This document shows, piece by piece, positions 45,909-57,683 of a stretch of 64,000 bases of DNA (positions are counted from its first letter, which is position 1; each line of letters starts with the position of its first letter). The stretch spans positions 80,802,910 through 80,866,909 of the forward strand of contig NC_030683.2 of the NCBI RefSeq assembly GCF_000004195.4, read 5' to 3'. The position numbers and the translations under genes were made by a program. The notes beneath the pieces were generated by a model that did no database searches, had not been told where the DNA came from, and worked only from the letters and a program-made list of their open reading frames with translations. Source of the DNA: Xenopus tropicalis. Lineage: Eukaryota; Chordata; Amphibia; Anura; Pipidae.

Positions 45909-48097
45909 AGGGAAAGGTCAACTTAAAATTTACTTTAAACTACTTGGTAATAGCATTTATACTTTACTTCTTTCCAGACTGAAAAAGTTACACAGCTATA
46001 TATATATATATATATATATATCTCTATCTCAAAGCTACTGAACGCTAGGGTAATTAAAGGGATAGTAAAAATGTTCTCAATTTAACAAGAACATGTGACT
46101 ATGCCTACATAACTGGCATCGTAAGCTATCCTTTTGTAAATGCCATCATGCCTTCCTCCAACCCAATGTTAATCAACATGTGCCAATCCCTGACAGTGTG
46201 GAAGAAGGCACCTTCATGGCATTGGCAAACATCTACCGTATATACTCGAGTATAAGCCGAGTTTTTCAGCTCCCAAAATGAGCTCAAAAAGGCCACCTCG
46301 GCTTATACTCGAGTATATATATTGAACCCCCTCCCCTGGACATACCTATTTTATACGTTAATTATTTATTGAACCCCCTTCCCCTGGACATTCTGCGTAG
46401 GCTGGAGTATATGCGGTAATGATTATTTGAACCCCCTCTCCTGGGCATACCTTCGCGCTTTAACGTGCACTCAAACCCCCCCCTGGATACACGTGCATGG
46501 GCTCCTGCGCCAGCACTCCACACTCTAATACAGTCTTGCTCGTGCAGTCCGAATTCCTGGACATACGTTCGTGCAAGAAGCGCGACTGCGCGTTCGCCGT
46601 AACCCCCGTCGCGACGTGGTGCCCCCTGACGTCACGGGGGGGTGGGGGTGCGAGCGATAGCGAGCAGCCACACGGGAACGCACACACGTATGTCCAAGAG
46701 CGGGGACTGTTTGCACGAGCAAGAATGTATTACACCTAAAAAAAATGGAACTCAGATACAAATGCCTTAAACTGTTCAACAACTGAGGTAAATCACACAT
46801 AGTTTTGCCATTTTAGGATATATATTATATTTTGCTATACAGCAATGTATAACTAATTTCATATGCTGTGTTCAGCATCATTTTCTATTGCAGTTAGGCT
46901 TGATTATGTAGTATTCTGTGTTTATTACACTTAGTATTGTAGCTTTTGCTTTGTATTGATTTTTACTGTTCATATAGGTTTTTTATGTACACTTTCCATG
47001 CTTGATAGTTATTGCTGTAATAGTGTCCGATTAGTGTTTCCTTGTTTCATAGAAAGTATATCAGTGTGGGTGCTGGCATTAGCCAAGTACTGTTGTAAGG
47101 TGAAATGTGTGCCTATGTACAACTTATAGGTTTGGACCAACTATATACAACTGATTTATAGATAACAATGGGAAATAAATGTTAAAATGTCATTTATATC
47201 AAATATTTCATGTATCATATACATGTTAACATTTAAACTCAGCATGGCATATATTGGCCATACTTCCCACAGGTTTAAAAACCACTCTGCTGAGCACCAT
47301 AGAACAATTAAAGTGCTGTAAATATTTTGTACTGTGACAGCTGCCCGGAAGGTATTAAACCATACTCCATAACCAGAAGAGAAGCTAACACACACCAATT
47401 ATATAGCTCCATCATGAAAATATATACACCCCAGATGTCTTATACAATTTAAACAAATTCAAGGAAATTTTACCAAATTCACAAGGCGTGACACCATCCG
47501 TCCTGCACAAATTGTTTCCCAAGTGGTGGGAGGAGGCAAGGGGAACTGTACCCAGGAGGTCAGGTAGTGTCGGACTTGTAGGTATTTGTAGGATTTGGAA
47601 GATTCTATTTTTGAGGCATAGCACAGGTAATATAAAATCATCAGCTTTTGCAAAATTAAAATGATAACACTTAGATGGCCGGCTGGACAAGTAATCCGGT
47701 GCTGCCCTTACTACTCGGACACAGGCTAGTGTGCAGGTGTGTTAAAAGAAATCAATGCCTAGGCTTATACTCGAGTCAATACATTTTTCCAGTTTTCTTA
47801 GGTAAAATTAGGTACCTTGGCTTATATTCGGATCGGCTTATACTCGAGTATATACGGTAATTGACTGGAAGACAAAATGTAAACAGTTCTCCATAAGTGT
47901 TCATAGAATTTTGCACTGACCCCACAAATGCGCTTTCCTTGAGGGATCAACATGGGTTAAAAGTAAGACAAAAAGGAAGGGGCACAACCTCAAAAAGTAA
48001 GATTTCAGGGCGTAATATAGACAGGGACATGTTTTTGTTAAATTGAGAACATTTTTACTATCCCTTTAATTACCCTAGCGTTCAGTAGCTTTGAGAT

Positions 48098-48128
<31 letters not shown>

Positions 48129-48220
48129 GCTGTGTAACTTTTTCAGTCTGGAAAGAAGTAAAGTATGAATGCTATTACCAAGTAGTTTAAAGTAAATTTT
48201 AAGTTGACCTTTCCCTTTAC
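45905..48220. mobile_element. Second T2-like MITE with long inverted arms, split by a 1.6-kb insertion
   Basis: Arms at 45905-46085 (AAAGGGAAAGGTCAACTTAA to AAATGTTCTCAATTTAAC) and 48035-48220 (the complement) are each about 180 bp and highly similar, including an (AT)n tract in both. The element at 46234-47859 separates them. Confidence 0.78.
46234..47859. mobile_element. DNA element with CCGTATATACTCGAGTATAA ends
   Basis: The left end TACCGTATATACTCGAGTAT and right end ATACTCGAGTATATACGGTA are complementary, with TA at both edges. The near part contains three copies of a TTGAACCCCCTCCCCTGGAC-like block and a CpG-rich section (46500-46700). No transposase was recognised. The last part is repeated at about 49657-49732. 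Confidence 0.75.
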
Positions 48221-48276
48221 TTTACCGAGAACTGTCCCTTTTATGCAACTGCAACATTTCAACCCTGAAAGCAGAC

Positions 48277-48724
48277 TTAAAGGAACAGTAACACTAAAAA
48301 ATAAAAATGTTTTAAAATAATTAAAATATAATGTACTGTTGCCCTGCACTGGTAAAAGTTGTGTGTTTTCTTCATAAACACTACTACAGTTTATATAAAT
48401 ACCCTGCTGTGTAGCCATGAGGGCAGCCATTTAAATTGAAAAAAGGAGAAAAAGGCACAGGTTACATAAGAAAATGCCAGATAAACTGTGTAGAATACAA
48501 TAGGAATCTATGCTACTTATCTGTTATCTGCTTAGTAACCCGTTGCTTTTTCTCCTTTTTTCAATTTAAGTGGCTGCCCCAATGGCTACACAGCAGGGTA
48601 TTTATATAAACTGTAGTAATGTTTATGAAGAAAACACACAACTTTTACCAGTGCAGAGCAATAGTATATAATATATTAATTATTTTTATACACTTTCATT
48701 TTTTGGTGTTACTGTTCCTTTATA
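48277..48724. mobile_element. T2-like MITE (TTAAAGGAACAGTAACAC), right end slightly degraded
   Basis: TTAAAGGAACAGTAACACTA at the left mirrors GGTGTTACTGTTCCTTTATA at the right, so the right TTAA has decayed to TATA. Internal arms include ACTGCAGGGCAACAG-type and GGGCAGCCATTTAAATTG segments. Confidence 0.8.
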
Positions 48725-48984
48725 AGCCAATTCTCCAAAACAAATATTGCATGCATTTATAACATTATAGCCTGCTTGTTCCCCTAGTATGGTCCTAAAA
48801 TCCTGCCAGAGGAAGTGGGTGAATCTGTTAATGTCTGTAAAAAAATAAAAATAAAATATAGTATAATAAGTTAAAAACAAAATCTAGAATGTGTATACCA
48901 TGATCTCACAATGTGGTGGTAACAAATTCCAGGGAGGTCACAGACAATACAGCATAAGTAACAGATAGTAATACAGTAAATCTG

Positions 48985-49283
48985 CCCCTTAGTATTACAT
49001 TTATCTGTAAAATAGCTTGCTAAGACACGAACGCTCCGAGTGTTCATTCGAATGCTCCAAGTGTATTTTCACCGAATTTTTTGACGCCCGCGCGACAAAA
49101 TCGAAAAGGTTTTCCCCCTGTTAACAATCATTAAGTATGAAAATTTTGTGACTTTTGGATCGCCAATACGATATTATCGTGACTAGCATTTTCATGTTTT
49201 TTGCAACCTTCAGAAATTTTCGTATCCAATCCGAATTTATCCCATTCGGGATTCGAACTCGTGATTTCACGAATCTGCCCCTA
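48985..49283. repeat. Partial repeat ending in ATTTCACGAATCTGCCCC
   Basis: The right end CGAACTCGTGATTTCACGAA and TCTGCCCC resembles the right end of 58255-58709. The left end is not clear. Confidence 0.4.
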
Positions 49284-49656
49284 ATTGTCCTCACTGTGGC
49301 ACTACATGGGGTTAAGCTTTTGCAATTAAGCGGATTGTGCTAGATTGTACCCTTATACATTTTACAGAAAATGTGGTAGCTAGAGAAAAGCTGACAATTT
49401 TTCACATAGTCTAACAGTGGGAGAACTGACAGCTTGTTTTGCAGATGGGTGCAATAATGGTTGCCGAGTACTCTTAAGGTATCATTGTTGATAAAACAAT
49501 TGTTTTTGTTGACCCTCCACTTACAGAGCTAGTTTACAGTTTTTATTTGAAATAAATATTTAAAAATATATACCCCACTGATGCCTCATTTCATGTTATT
49601 TTATTGGTATTTATTTTGATGAAACTTAGCAGTAGCTGCTGCATTTCCCACCCTAG

Positions 49657-49732
49657 TTTTTCCAGTTTTCTTAGGTAAAATTAGGTACCTCGGCTTCTAT
49701 TCGGATCGGCTTATACTCGAGTATATACAGTA
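49657..49732. repeat. Right-end fragment of the CCGTATATACTCGAG element
   Basis: TTTTCTTAGGTAAAATTAGG through CGGCTTATACTCGAGTATAT is nearly identical to 47790-47856. Confidence 0.72.
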
Positions 49733-49978
49733 CTTGTTACTGGAACCAGCATGCAGCCTGCTGCAAAAATAAAAAAAGTGCACCGTCTACTGTACAGTAA
49801 CAGATAAAGAAGGGCATCTTTCATGCAAAGCTGCAGCCTGTATTGCTGACTACTTTACCAATACAATATATACAACGACAGGGCTTAAGTAGGCTTTAGT
49901 AAGGTGTAACAGAAAGTAGCAGAGGCAATAACTAGTAGTGCCACTGCACTGCCTGCTTATTTCTTTACAGGTTAAGCG

Positions 49979-50382
49979 TTAAAGGAAAAGTAACACTAAA
50001 AATTTTTAACTAAAAAAAATCTATTCTACCCTGCCCCAATAATTGCCCTATCCTACAAACCATTTATTATTTTGAATGCTTTAGTACAAAATACCTGTTA
50101 AAAGTTGGTTTCCGGTCATTTGAAGAAAGGCGATACGGCGATGCAGGGGCAGTATCAGGGGAAGTGTCCACTATGCAGCGATCGATTGATCGAGCCTAGC
50201 CTGACTCCTTCCTATACAGAAGAAAGGCTAGGCTCGATCAATCGATCGCCACATAGTGGACGCTTCCCCCGATACATCACCTGCATCGCCATATCGCCTG
50301 TGGTTTGTAGCATAGGGCAATTATTGGGGCAGGGTAGAATAGATTTTTTAGTTAAAAGTTTTTAGTGTTATTTTTCCTTTAA
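49979..50382. mobile_element. T2-like MITE with strong central palindrome
   Basis: TTAA lies at both ends; AAAGGAAAAGTAACACTAAA mirrors TTTAGTGTTATTTTTCCTTT. The centre carries GATCGATTGATCGAGCCTAG and its complement CTAGGCTCGATCAATCGATC. The whole element folds on itself. Confidence 0.85.
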
Positions 50383-50887
50383 GGTTAAGATTGTCGGTAG
50401 GCAAAACTGACCTCACTCAACTGAAATATTATGATATGCTTTTTGTAAAGGTGCAGAATATTTCTGCTTTCTAAAATTACTCTGTACCCTGTTTCTCTAT
50501 TACAGCCTGTTCAGCTACAGACCTTTTACAGACTTCCTTGTCTTGTGTAAAGTTCTGCCCCCTTTTGCTCTGATCACACCTTCTCTGACCTATTATGAAC
50601 CTAGAGGTGCCTACGGCTCATGCCCGATGGATTTTAATTGGAGCAGAGGTAGTGAGCATGCTCAGTAAGTACCCTTTGAGGTCTGTATATTTTAAGAAAG
50701 GAGGGCTCAAAAAGCAAGAGCAGAGCTTCATGCTTGACAAGGAAGCCCGTAAGAGTTGCAGTGCTGTTTGTAACAGAGAAACAAAATCTGCGGGCAGGGA
50801 AAACAGTACACTATCCTGGGGCTATTTAAAGTAATTTTAGGGGATTTTAAAATAAAAAGGTTTGATTAGCCTTTATCAATCAAAGTA

Positions 50888-51101
50888 CAGGTATGGGACC
50901 AGTTATCCAGAATGCTCGGGACCTGGGGTTTTCCAGATAAGGGATCTTACCATAATTTGGATCTCCATAACATAAGCCTGTTAAAAATCATTTAAATATA
51001 AACCAAATAGGCTTGTTTATAATAGAGTCTATGGGAGGTGGTCTTTTCGTAATTCGAAACTTTCTGGATAACGGGTTTCCAGATAAGAGATCCCACACCT
51101 G
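50888..51101. mobile_element. TA-flanked MITE (mariner-like), second copy
   Basis: CAGGTATGGGACCAGTTATC at the left mirrors GATAAGAGATCCCACACCTG at the right. TA lies at 50886-50887 and 51102-51103. It is a shorter copy of the family seen at 14340-14667. Confidence 0.82.
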
Positions 51102-51103
51102 TA

Positions 51104-52370
51104 ATTAAAATATAATGTACTGCTGCTCTGCACTGGCAGTTTTGTGTTTTTGTAAAGAATCATACAGTTTCTGAAGCAAAGCTACTGTGTATCTATGGGG
51201 GCAGCAAATCAAATTGAAATAGTGCTAAATGGCATAAGCTACATAGGGCTAAATGGTTACATAGACTATAGATAAGCTCTAAAAAAAAAAAATAATAATA
51301 ATAATTGTATTCTACAGAGTTTCTGCTATGTAACCTGTGCCTTTTCTCCTTTTTCTAGATTGATGGCTTCTACACAGCAGCTTATTTATATAAAAATATG
51401 GTCAGAGCTTGGTCAGCCATTTTCGCAGGTTGGCTAACAAAAAAAACAAAAATCAAGACTACCTCTTACCACATGATAGTGTTCAATATACAGGCCAAGA
51501 TACGTATAACCAGTGATGGTTAGACTTTTACAGTTCAGAAAGCAATTTACAATAGGCAGTTTAGGTTTTAACAAAGTTCTACAGCTGCCTTTCAACTGGA
51601 TGGCTGAAGTGGTCACTAGATCAACTATAACTGGGTTGTTGTTTAGAGCGAGGACTGCATCAATGAGCCAATGTGGTCCTCGATTCCACAGGAATATCTA
51701 GCCTGCCCAATTGTCATCTGGATGATTTTTGGTCAGATTTGTCAGTTAGACCCAATGGAGGGTCCCATACTTGTGCAGATAAGCTGCTGAATCAGTCTAA
51801 AGGATCCAATCGGCAGCTTAAATCTGCCCAATGTATGGCCACCTTCAGGGGTTCTCATCACATACAATCAAGATGTTCAGACAATCAAATATCCTTCGCT
51901 TCACTATTCTTAACTGCCAAGTCATTTCTCGCAAACACAAAGATCCAACAATCCATCTGGTCGCCAGCATCACCAATGCCATGTGTCTGGACATGCAGGA
52001 CACAAAGTACAAGGAATATGTTTTGATTTAACAACAAATGTGCAAAATGTCATCAACCTATACCAAACTAAGTTACCTTATGACATTACACACCTTAAAA
52101 ATTAAATACTATGTCCAAACCCCCCCCCAACATTTTGCATGTAATCAGAATTTTGTTAATTAAGAGGTCTGACAGTAGGGTTCCCATATAAAATTCTCTC
52201 TTTGGGGGAAATTTACATTAGGCAGATTACTTCTGCCAGAGAGCTGCGAAATTCTAACTTCCAGGAGGCTCGCCATTGCTATTACAATTATATAAAAAAA
52301 AAAAAAGGGAACTCTTCCCTCCAAACACAAAGTTGAAGGGACTTTTTTTTTTTCCCCCCAAAATCCAACA
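51104..52370. other. DDX6 5'UTR intron, mostly unrecognised
   Basis: This stretch contains a diverged T2-like interior (about 51110-51400), the right end of a GGCCATACATTGGG-type repeat at about 51847, and no supported exon. Confidence 0.4.
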
Positions 52371-52621
52371 GCAGAATCCTGCATTGAAATTGTTTTTTTG
52401 AAAAATCAGATTTTTTTTTAATATTTAATTTTGAAATGTAATGTTATTTAATGCTTAGGTGCCCTAAGCCATGTGCTCTGATAAACTTCAGTCTCGCTTT
52501 ACTGCAAGCTGGAGTGATATCTCCCCCTCCCTTTCCCCCCAGCAACCAATCAGCAAAAGAATAGGAAGGTAAAAAGAGAACAGCGGAAGATAAGAACAGC
52601 ACTCAACATCCAAGTCTTTCT

Positions 52622-52856
52622 TAGGGTCTGACTGGGTCGCCAGGGCAAAAATCCGGTGAGCCGCACCAGCCCAGACCCGATCCCTGTAGATGCTGCTCTG
52701 GCAGCCAGTGTCCCTCCCCTGGTGGGTTGAAAGTAACTTTCACTTACGCGTGCTCAGGGGAGGATGTCAGGTGGAGGCCCCAGTGGGGGATGTAGCGGAG
52801 ACAGCTTGGGGGTGCGGGGCCCCTGTGGGCCCTGCACCCCCCCTCCAACCCTGCTC
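52622..52856. repeat. Diverged GGACTGGG-type hAT-like repeat
   Basis: TAGGGTCTGACTGGGTCGCC at the left and CCCCCCTCCAACCCTG at the right resemble the 39650 element, but no 8-bp duplication is detectable. Confidence 0.55.
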
Positions 52857-53559
52857 AGAAATCTCAGACCAGATATTTCTGTCTAGACACCAATAATTCA
52901 AAAAGAGATACATTTATTGGCTCAAAAATAACATTTTAAATGTAAAATTATTTGCAATGCACACAGCAATTTAGTAATAAACCTACCCCATAAATATTAA
53001 GACAGAAAGATCATACAGATGTATTCAAACCCAACATAACCCTTAAATCTGCTGTGTTCTTATCCTACATCCCTTTGGCATCTGGGTAGGCTCCCTTTAC
53101 TTCATTAATAGATTACATGAAGAAATGAACCTTATAACTGATAAAGAAGAGCAAATAAGCAGAAAACATGACCTTGTATAAAGTTAGTTTCCCAAAGACA
53201 AAGGATCACTACTGAACTTTCTGCTACAGCAGCCAATCAGTAGAAGCTAGGCCTACTTATGACCAGAACATGGGAGATTTAATAAAGCAGCAGCCATTAC
53301 AGCAGCACATACAATACATAAAACTCATTTACTTGGTAACTATACCAAAACTAGAGCCTAACAAGATTCAAATTAATAACATGTAGTTGATTACAGTGTT
53401 GCAGGCTCGGAATGAACGGGATATATTGCGATGGCGTTCCATCTAACATTTCCTACGTCTCCCAGCAAATACATACAGGTAAATACTTTAAGTTACGTTT
53501 AACAGCAGCTTAAACACCCTAAGAAAAACACCCCTGATCTAGTTTATACAGCGTTATCC

Positions 53560-54130
53560 CTTTTTAACCCACGGCAGTGTTTACCGGGCCCAGATTACCT
53601 CATCTCTTCCCCATTCCTCAGAAGAATTGCCATCTCCCCTTTCCCGCATCCCCCCACCCCCTCTCCCCAACACGCACCCCGGGCTCGGACACGTCGGACT
53701 CCTCGTCGTCGTGTTGTCCGTTTGTTTCCGTCGTTTCTCTTTGTTTATTACTCACTATAAGTATAACTATTATGTTTTTGTTTGCTCTCCGTGTGTTTCT
53801 CTTACTCGAAGCTCCAAAATGGCTTCCTTCCTCCTTTAAACCCTCCCCGCGCCGCGCGTCCAAATCCTTCCGCCAGACCGTAAAGCAATATTGCAGAGAT
53901 CACTCTGTAATGTCATACTCCGCGCACTATTTTTTACAAAAAAAAAAAAAAAACAACGAGGAAGCGAAGTGGCTAGCAATGACACGCCAGTTTGCCAGAT
54001 GGGTCATTTAATGGGTGATGTGGCGATTTATATAGCGGGCTTTGTTAAACCAACATCACGGATCCACGTCTGCTTTCGCTCAGAGCTTAGGGTATTATGG
54101 CGTCCGGACCGGAGCTGCGCACCAATTATT
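53560..54130 (-). promoter_or_regulatory. DDX6: CpG-rich promoter region of DDX6
   Basis: This is the only transposon-free stretch upstream of DDX6 that is rich in CpG, for example the block at 53845-53862 with GCGCCGCGCG, and others around 53685-53715 and 54095-54120. No convincing TATA box sits at a useful distance. This fits a housekeeping-type promoter. The inference depends on the exon 1 call. Confidence 0.45.
53678..53870 (-). other. DDX6: Probable DDX6 non-coding exon 1 (5'UTR)
   Basis: Minus-strand sequence here contains no transposon. It ends at CCCGGG followed by the donor-like GTGCGT and lies about 8.8 kb upstream of the exon 2 acceptor. It includes GGAAGCCATTTTGGAGC and a purine-rich AACAAACGGACAACACGACG segment. 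DDX6 is known to have a non-coding first exon in other vertebrates. The upstream boundary is a guess. Confidence 0.55.
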
Positions 54131-55135
54131 TCATTCTCAAGATGAGACGTATAATCGAAAAAAATGTTTTATTCTGAGGAGAACCCATATGCTTTCTTTA
54201 TAGCTAAGTTATCCTTGACTTTCTATAAAGCTCCTTAAATAGGCATCGTTTTGACCGCTCTGTTTGTGTTAAAGGCATATAGCTTTTAAACCATAGTTAG
54301 TGAAAACGTCGAAATCTAGCCATTTTTAATTATAAAGTTATTACAATTGTGATCTTTTACAGCGATTTCAAGGTAATCTTATTTATTATATCCTATATAT
54401 GTGCAAAAACAATGCTAGGATAGCCCCACGTATTTCTTATGGGGCTTAATAACGTATTTGTAAGTCAAACCATTTAATTAGAAAGCTACGTTCTAATGGC
54501 ACACTGTTAGAAGAAATAAAACATAACCTTTATTGCCAAATGAAAAACTGTTTCAAACTAAAGATTACAATCACGTCTCAGTTATATAATCACAAGTTAT
54601 TTAGTAGTGGGCTTATTACTTGGAAACTATATAGCAGTACCTCAACCTGATACTTGTATCATTTTATCAGTAGCAGGACTAAATACACATTTAGGTGTTG
54701 CTAAGTGGTTGCAATAGTGTTATATAATAATATAATATAATAGTATATACTATATTAATATAATATTAATAGTGTTTGGAGTAACTGGAGTAACTCTCCT
54801 AGAGCCAGAGAGGATGTATAATAGTGATCCCTTAACAGTGGCTCCTGAGCAACTCACTGCTGCTCCTCACCACCTAAAAATAGTTTGGGATCCCTGATAT
54901 ATGTCCATTACCCAGTATCACTTTACTGAGATTTGCTGGGATTTTAGGGTTTAGGGCACGTGTAAAACACAAGGCCCGTCTGGCTGTTTTATGTGGCTCA
55001 TGGTGACTGTGCCTGACCATGCAGCACCAATCACCTGACTGCGCTGTGACTGTGAAGGATCTATCCTTCTACTACTAAGTATCTTAATAAAAAATTTGGC
55101 CCGCGGCTTAGCTAGTATTTTAGGTTTCGGCCCCC
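54131..55135. other. Upstream of DDX6, nothing recognised
   Basis: AT-rich sequence including an AT-only stretch at about 54720-54770. No exon or repeat ends were identified. Confidence 0.4.
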
Positions 55136-55138
55136 TTA

Positions 55139-55480
55139 GGGCTCTGGCACACAAGGAGATTTGTCGCCGGCGATTTTTAAAAGAGCGATTTGGCGACAAG
55201 ACGAGCGACAAGGCGCCAATGCTAAATCAATGGAAATCGCCAGCGTCAAAACATACGAGGCTACTTCAAATCGCCTGCTGTTTCAAATCGCACACAGACC
55301 CTTTTCTGAGCGACTTGAGTAAACTTGAGGGGGGTTAACTGTTGAGTGTACCATGGGTAGAAGATCGCCTGGAGCTCAACTCGCATGAAATCTCTTTGTG
55401 GGTATTGTCGTGGCGACTTGTCGCCAAAGCGCCAGGGGGAAAAAAACGCAGGCGACAAATCTCCTCGTGTGCCAGAGCCC
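55139..55480. mobile_element. Harbinger-like MITE, GGGCTCTGGCACAC family (copy 3)
   Basis: GGGCTCTGGCACACAAGGAG at the left mirrors CTCCTCGTGTGCCAGAGCCC at the right, with TTA at 55136-55138 and 55481-55483. It is more diverged than the copies at 24.9-25.4 kb. Confidence 0.83.
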
Positions 55481-55511
55481 TTATGTGATTGAGTTTGACA
55501 CACCTGGTTTA

Positions 55512-55842
55512 GGGTAATGTCCCACCGAGAGATTAGTTGCCCGAGATAGATCTCTGCAACTGGTGGGGTGAATAATCTTTCCAAAATGCCTTTCCACCAG
55601 AAACAAAGGGAATCTGTGGTGGAAAGGCCTAGAGCCCTAGACATTGTTTTGGTTTTCCAAAGTCGTACAAAGTTTCCTCCTGGATGCAAGTTCACGTGAC
55701 TTTGGAAAACACTGAAGCAATGTGTAGGCCTTTCCACCAGCAATTCCCTTTGTTGCCGGTGCAAAGGCATTTTGGAGAGATTATTTGCCTGTAGTAGCAG
55801 AGATCTATCGCGGGCAACTAATCTCTACATGGGACATTACCC
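55512..55842. mobile_element. Harbinger-like MITE, GGGTAATGTCCCACCG family
   Basis: GGGTAATGTCCCACCGAGAG at the left and CTACATGGGACATTACCC at the right are complementary, and TTA flanks both sides. The interior GCCTTTCCACCAG words pair with CTGGTGGAAAGGC-like words. Confidence 0.82.
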
Positions 55843-55846
55843 TTAC

Positions 55847-56318
55847 ACAGGGTCAGACTCCCCAGCACGCTCCCCAGCTGTGGCCCCCACTTGCCACAGC
55901 CCCCGCCAGCAGGGTTGGAGGGGTGCAGGGCCCTCTGGGACTTTTGCCTTTAGGAGTCTCTGCACCCCCTAATGGCCCCCATCACGGCCTTCAAACACCT
56001 CCCCGCAGGGCCCCCCCACCCATCGGCCACCCTCCCCCAAGGGCACATAAATTAAACTTACCTGCAATGCGTAGAGGGAGCCAGACCAGAGGATTAGTGG
56101 AGCACCCTGTGGGGATCCCACCCCTGCAATTTCCCCACTTATGCACCTGCACGCCCCCACTTCTACCCATCTCAAACTGAAGGGCGGCTGGGTGCAGTGT
56201 GAGCACCTGCCTCCCCAGTCAGGGGGGGAACGGTTGGCTGGGGGAATGCCCGGAAGGGTTGGGTCTGGGCAGCCGGGGCCCACCAGGTTTTTTCCCCGTG
56301 TCCCAGCGGCCCAGTATG
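55847..56318. repeat. CAGGGTCAGACT-type hAT-like repeat, right end decayed
   Basis: The repeat begins CAGGGTCAGACTCCCCAGCA immediately after the Harbinger MITE and ends near GTGTCCCAGCGGCCCAGTAT, where the expected CCGACCCTG is mutated. Confidence 0.5.
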
Positions 56319-56828
56319 AATCTGAATCTAATTGTTTAGCAGTAACCACTCACCATTTGCACTTTCACTACATCAAGGGGTATATTTATAGTTAATGTTT
56401 AGTGTGTAAGCCCCAGTGGTTGTACCTTCTGCCTGAAGAATTGACCACACAATACACAATGCTGCACCATGATATCCACACTTACTGATGTCACCTTTGG
56501 TTTTTCCTATAGCTTTTCAGTGCCCAAGCTGGCAGACCTTTGCCTAAGCCTTTGTATCTTTGGTTTCTGTTATTTGACAAGACATATCTCCTGCTTCACT
56601 AAAGGGAGGTGCCAGTCCCAGTAGGGTTGGACTGGGGACACCGGGAAAAAACCTGGTGGGTCCCATGGCCCATGCGAACCAAGCCTGCTCCCCCACACTG
56701 TAAACTAATTGCACAGGTTGCTATTCCTTCAACTTTTAGAAAATGTTTTAGAAGCGCTTCCAAAGTAACTCAAAATCAAGTTCACTTGTCTCAGACTTTA
56801 CAACATTTCTCAGAGTGACTGGATGCCC

Positions 56829-57350
56829 TTAAAGCGGACCTGTCACCTTAAGAAATAATTTCAAATTGTTTTCTATTGTGTTTGGCAAGCAAAATAAACT
56901 TTCTTACACTATATAAATTATTTTAATCTTATTTTCTTCAGCCTTGGAATTCACAATTGCAGCAAGCAGGCAGGGGCCATTTTGTGGACACTGTTATCAA
57001 AGCAGGCATTGCATTACGCCAAAATCTTGTTTCTGTGCCAGTATAGGGGGACCTGATACCCATGTCCATCCACTGGTTACACAATTAGATGGTGAGGAGG
57101 GAGGGGGAATGTGAGGAGTGCAGCAACATCTAAGAAGTTCTGAATTGAAAGTGAAAGTAACTGTCTGCCCCACCTCTATGCCTAAGGCATAGAGGCGGGG
57201 CAGGCATATATGATTGACAGCTGGGATTTTAAAATGCTTTTATAATGGGTATGGATGTGGTAATAAAAAAAATATTTTGGGTTTCATGTTTAATTTGAAA
57301 AGGACTTTTATTATACAGCTTTTTATGTCTGGGTGACAGGTCCTCTTTAA
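56829..57350. mobile_element. T2-like MITE (TTAAAGCGGACCTGTCACC)
   Basis: TTAA lies at 56829-56832 and 57347-57350. AAAGCGGACCTGTCACCTTA mirrors TGGGTGACAGGTCCTCTTT. A short internal inverted pair around GCCCCACCTCTATGCCTAAG is present. Confidence 0.82.
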
Positions 57351-57610
57351 AGGTTTCCAAGAGCTTAATACTCTGCTGCCTGCTCTGGTTGCTCTACCTG
57401 CTAGGGTGGCTCAAGCTTTAGAGGCCAAGATTCCTGCACCAGTTCTCTATGAATCAGCTTAAACACATCCCTCAGTGGTTTCCCACAGAAACATCCAAGG
57501 TTGCCTTGCTTGGTAAGAATACCCAAAATCAATGCTTCCATCCATCTAATGAGAACATTGTAAGGCACTATGTCAGCTGCTGAATATGCCTTTGTTATCT
57601 ACATTCAGTA

Positions 57611-57683
57611 TTAAAGGAGAAGGAAAGTCATTTTGGCATTTTACTGCCAATAGATTTGCCACATTAGTGCCACCTAGAACAAT
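57611..57683. mobile_element. Left end of a T2-like MITE, interrupted by the Tc1-like element
   Basis: TTAAAGGAGAAGGAAAGTCA matches the left end of the 2175 element. The copy stops where the Tc1-like terminal sequence begins. Confidence 0.55.

Noticed and set aside
46460..46739. CpG-rich block as a possible alternative DDX6 promoter
   Set aside because: It lies inside the CTCGAG-ended mobile element, so its composition belongs to the transposon; no donor site fits the exon 2 acceptor convincingly.
53577..54011. Plus-strand frame of 144 codons opposite the DDX6 first exon, possible divergent gene
   Set aside because: It has no recognisable domain, includes homopolymer readings and overlaps the proposed 5'UTR exon.
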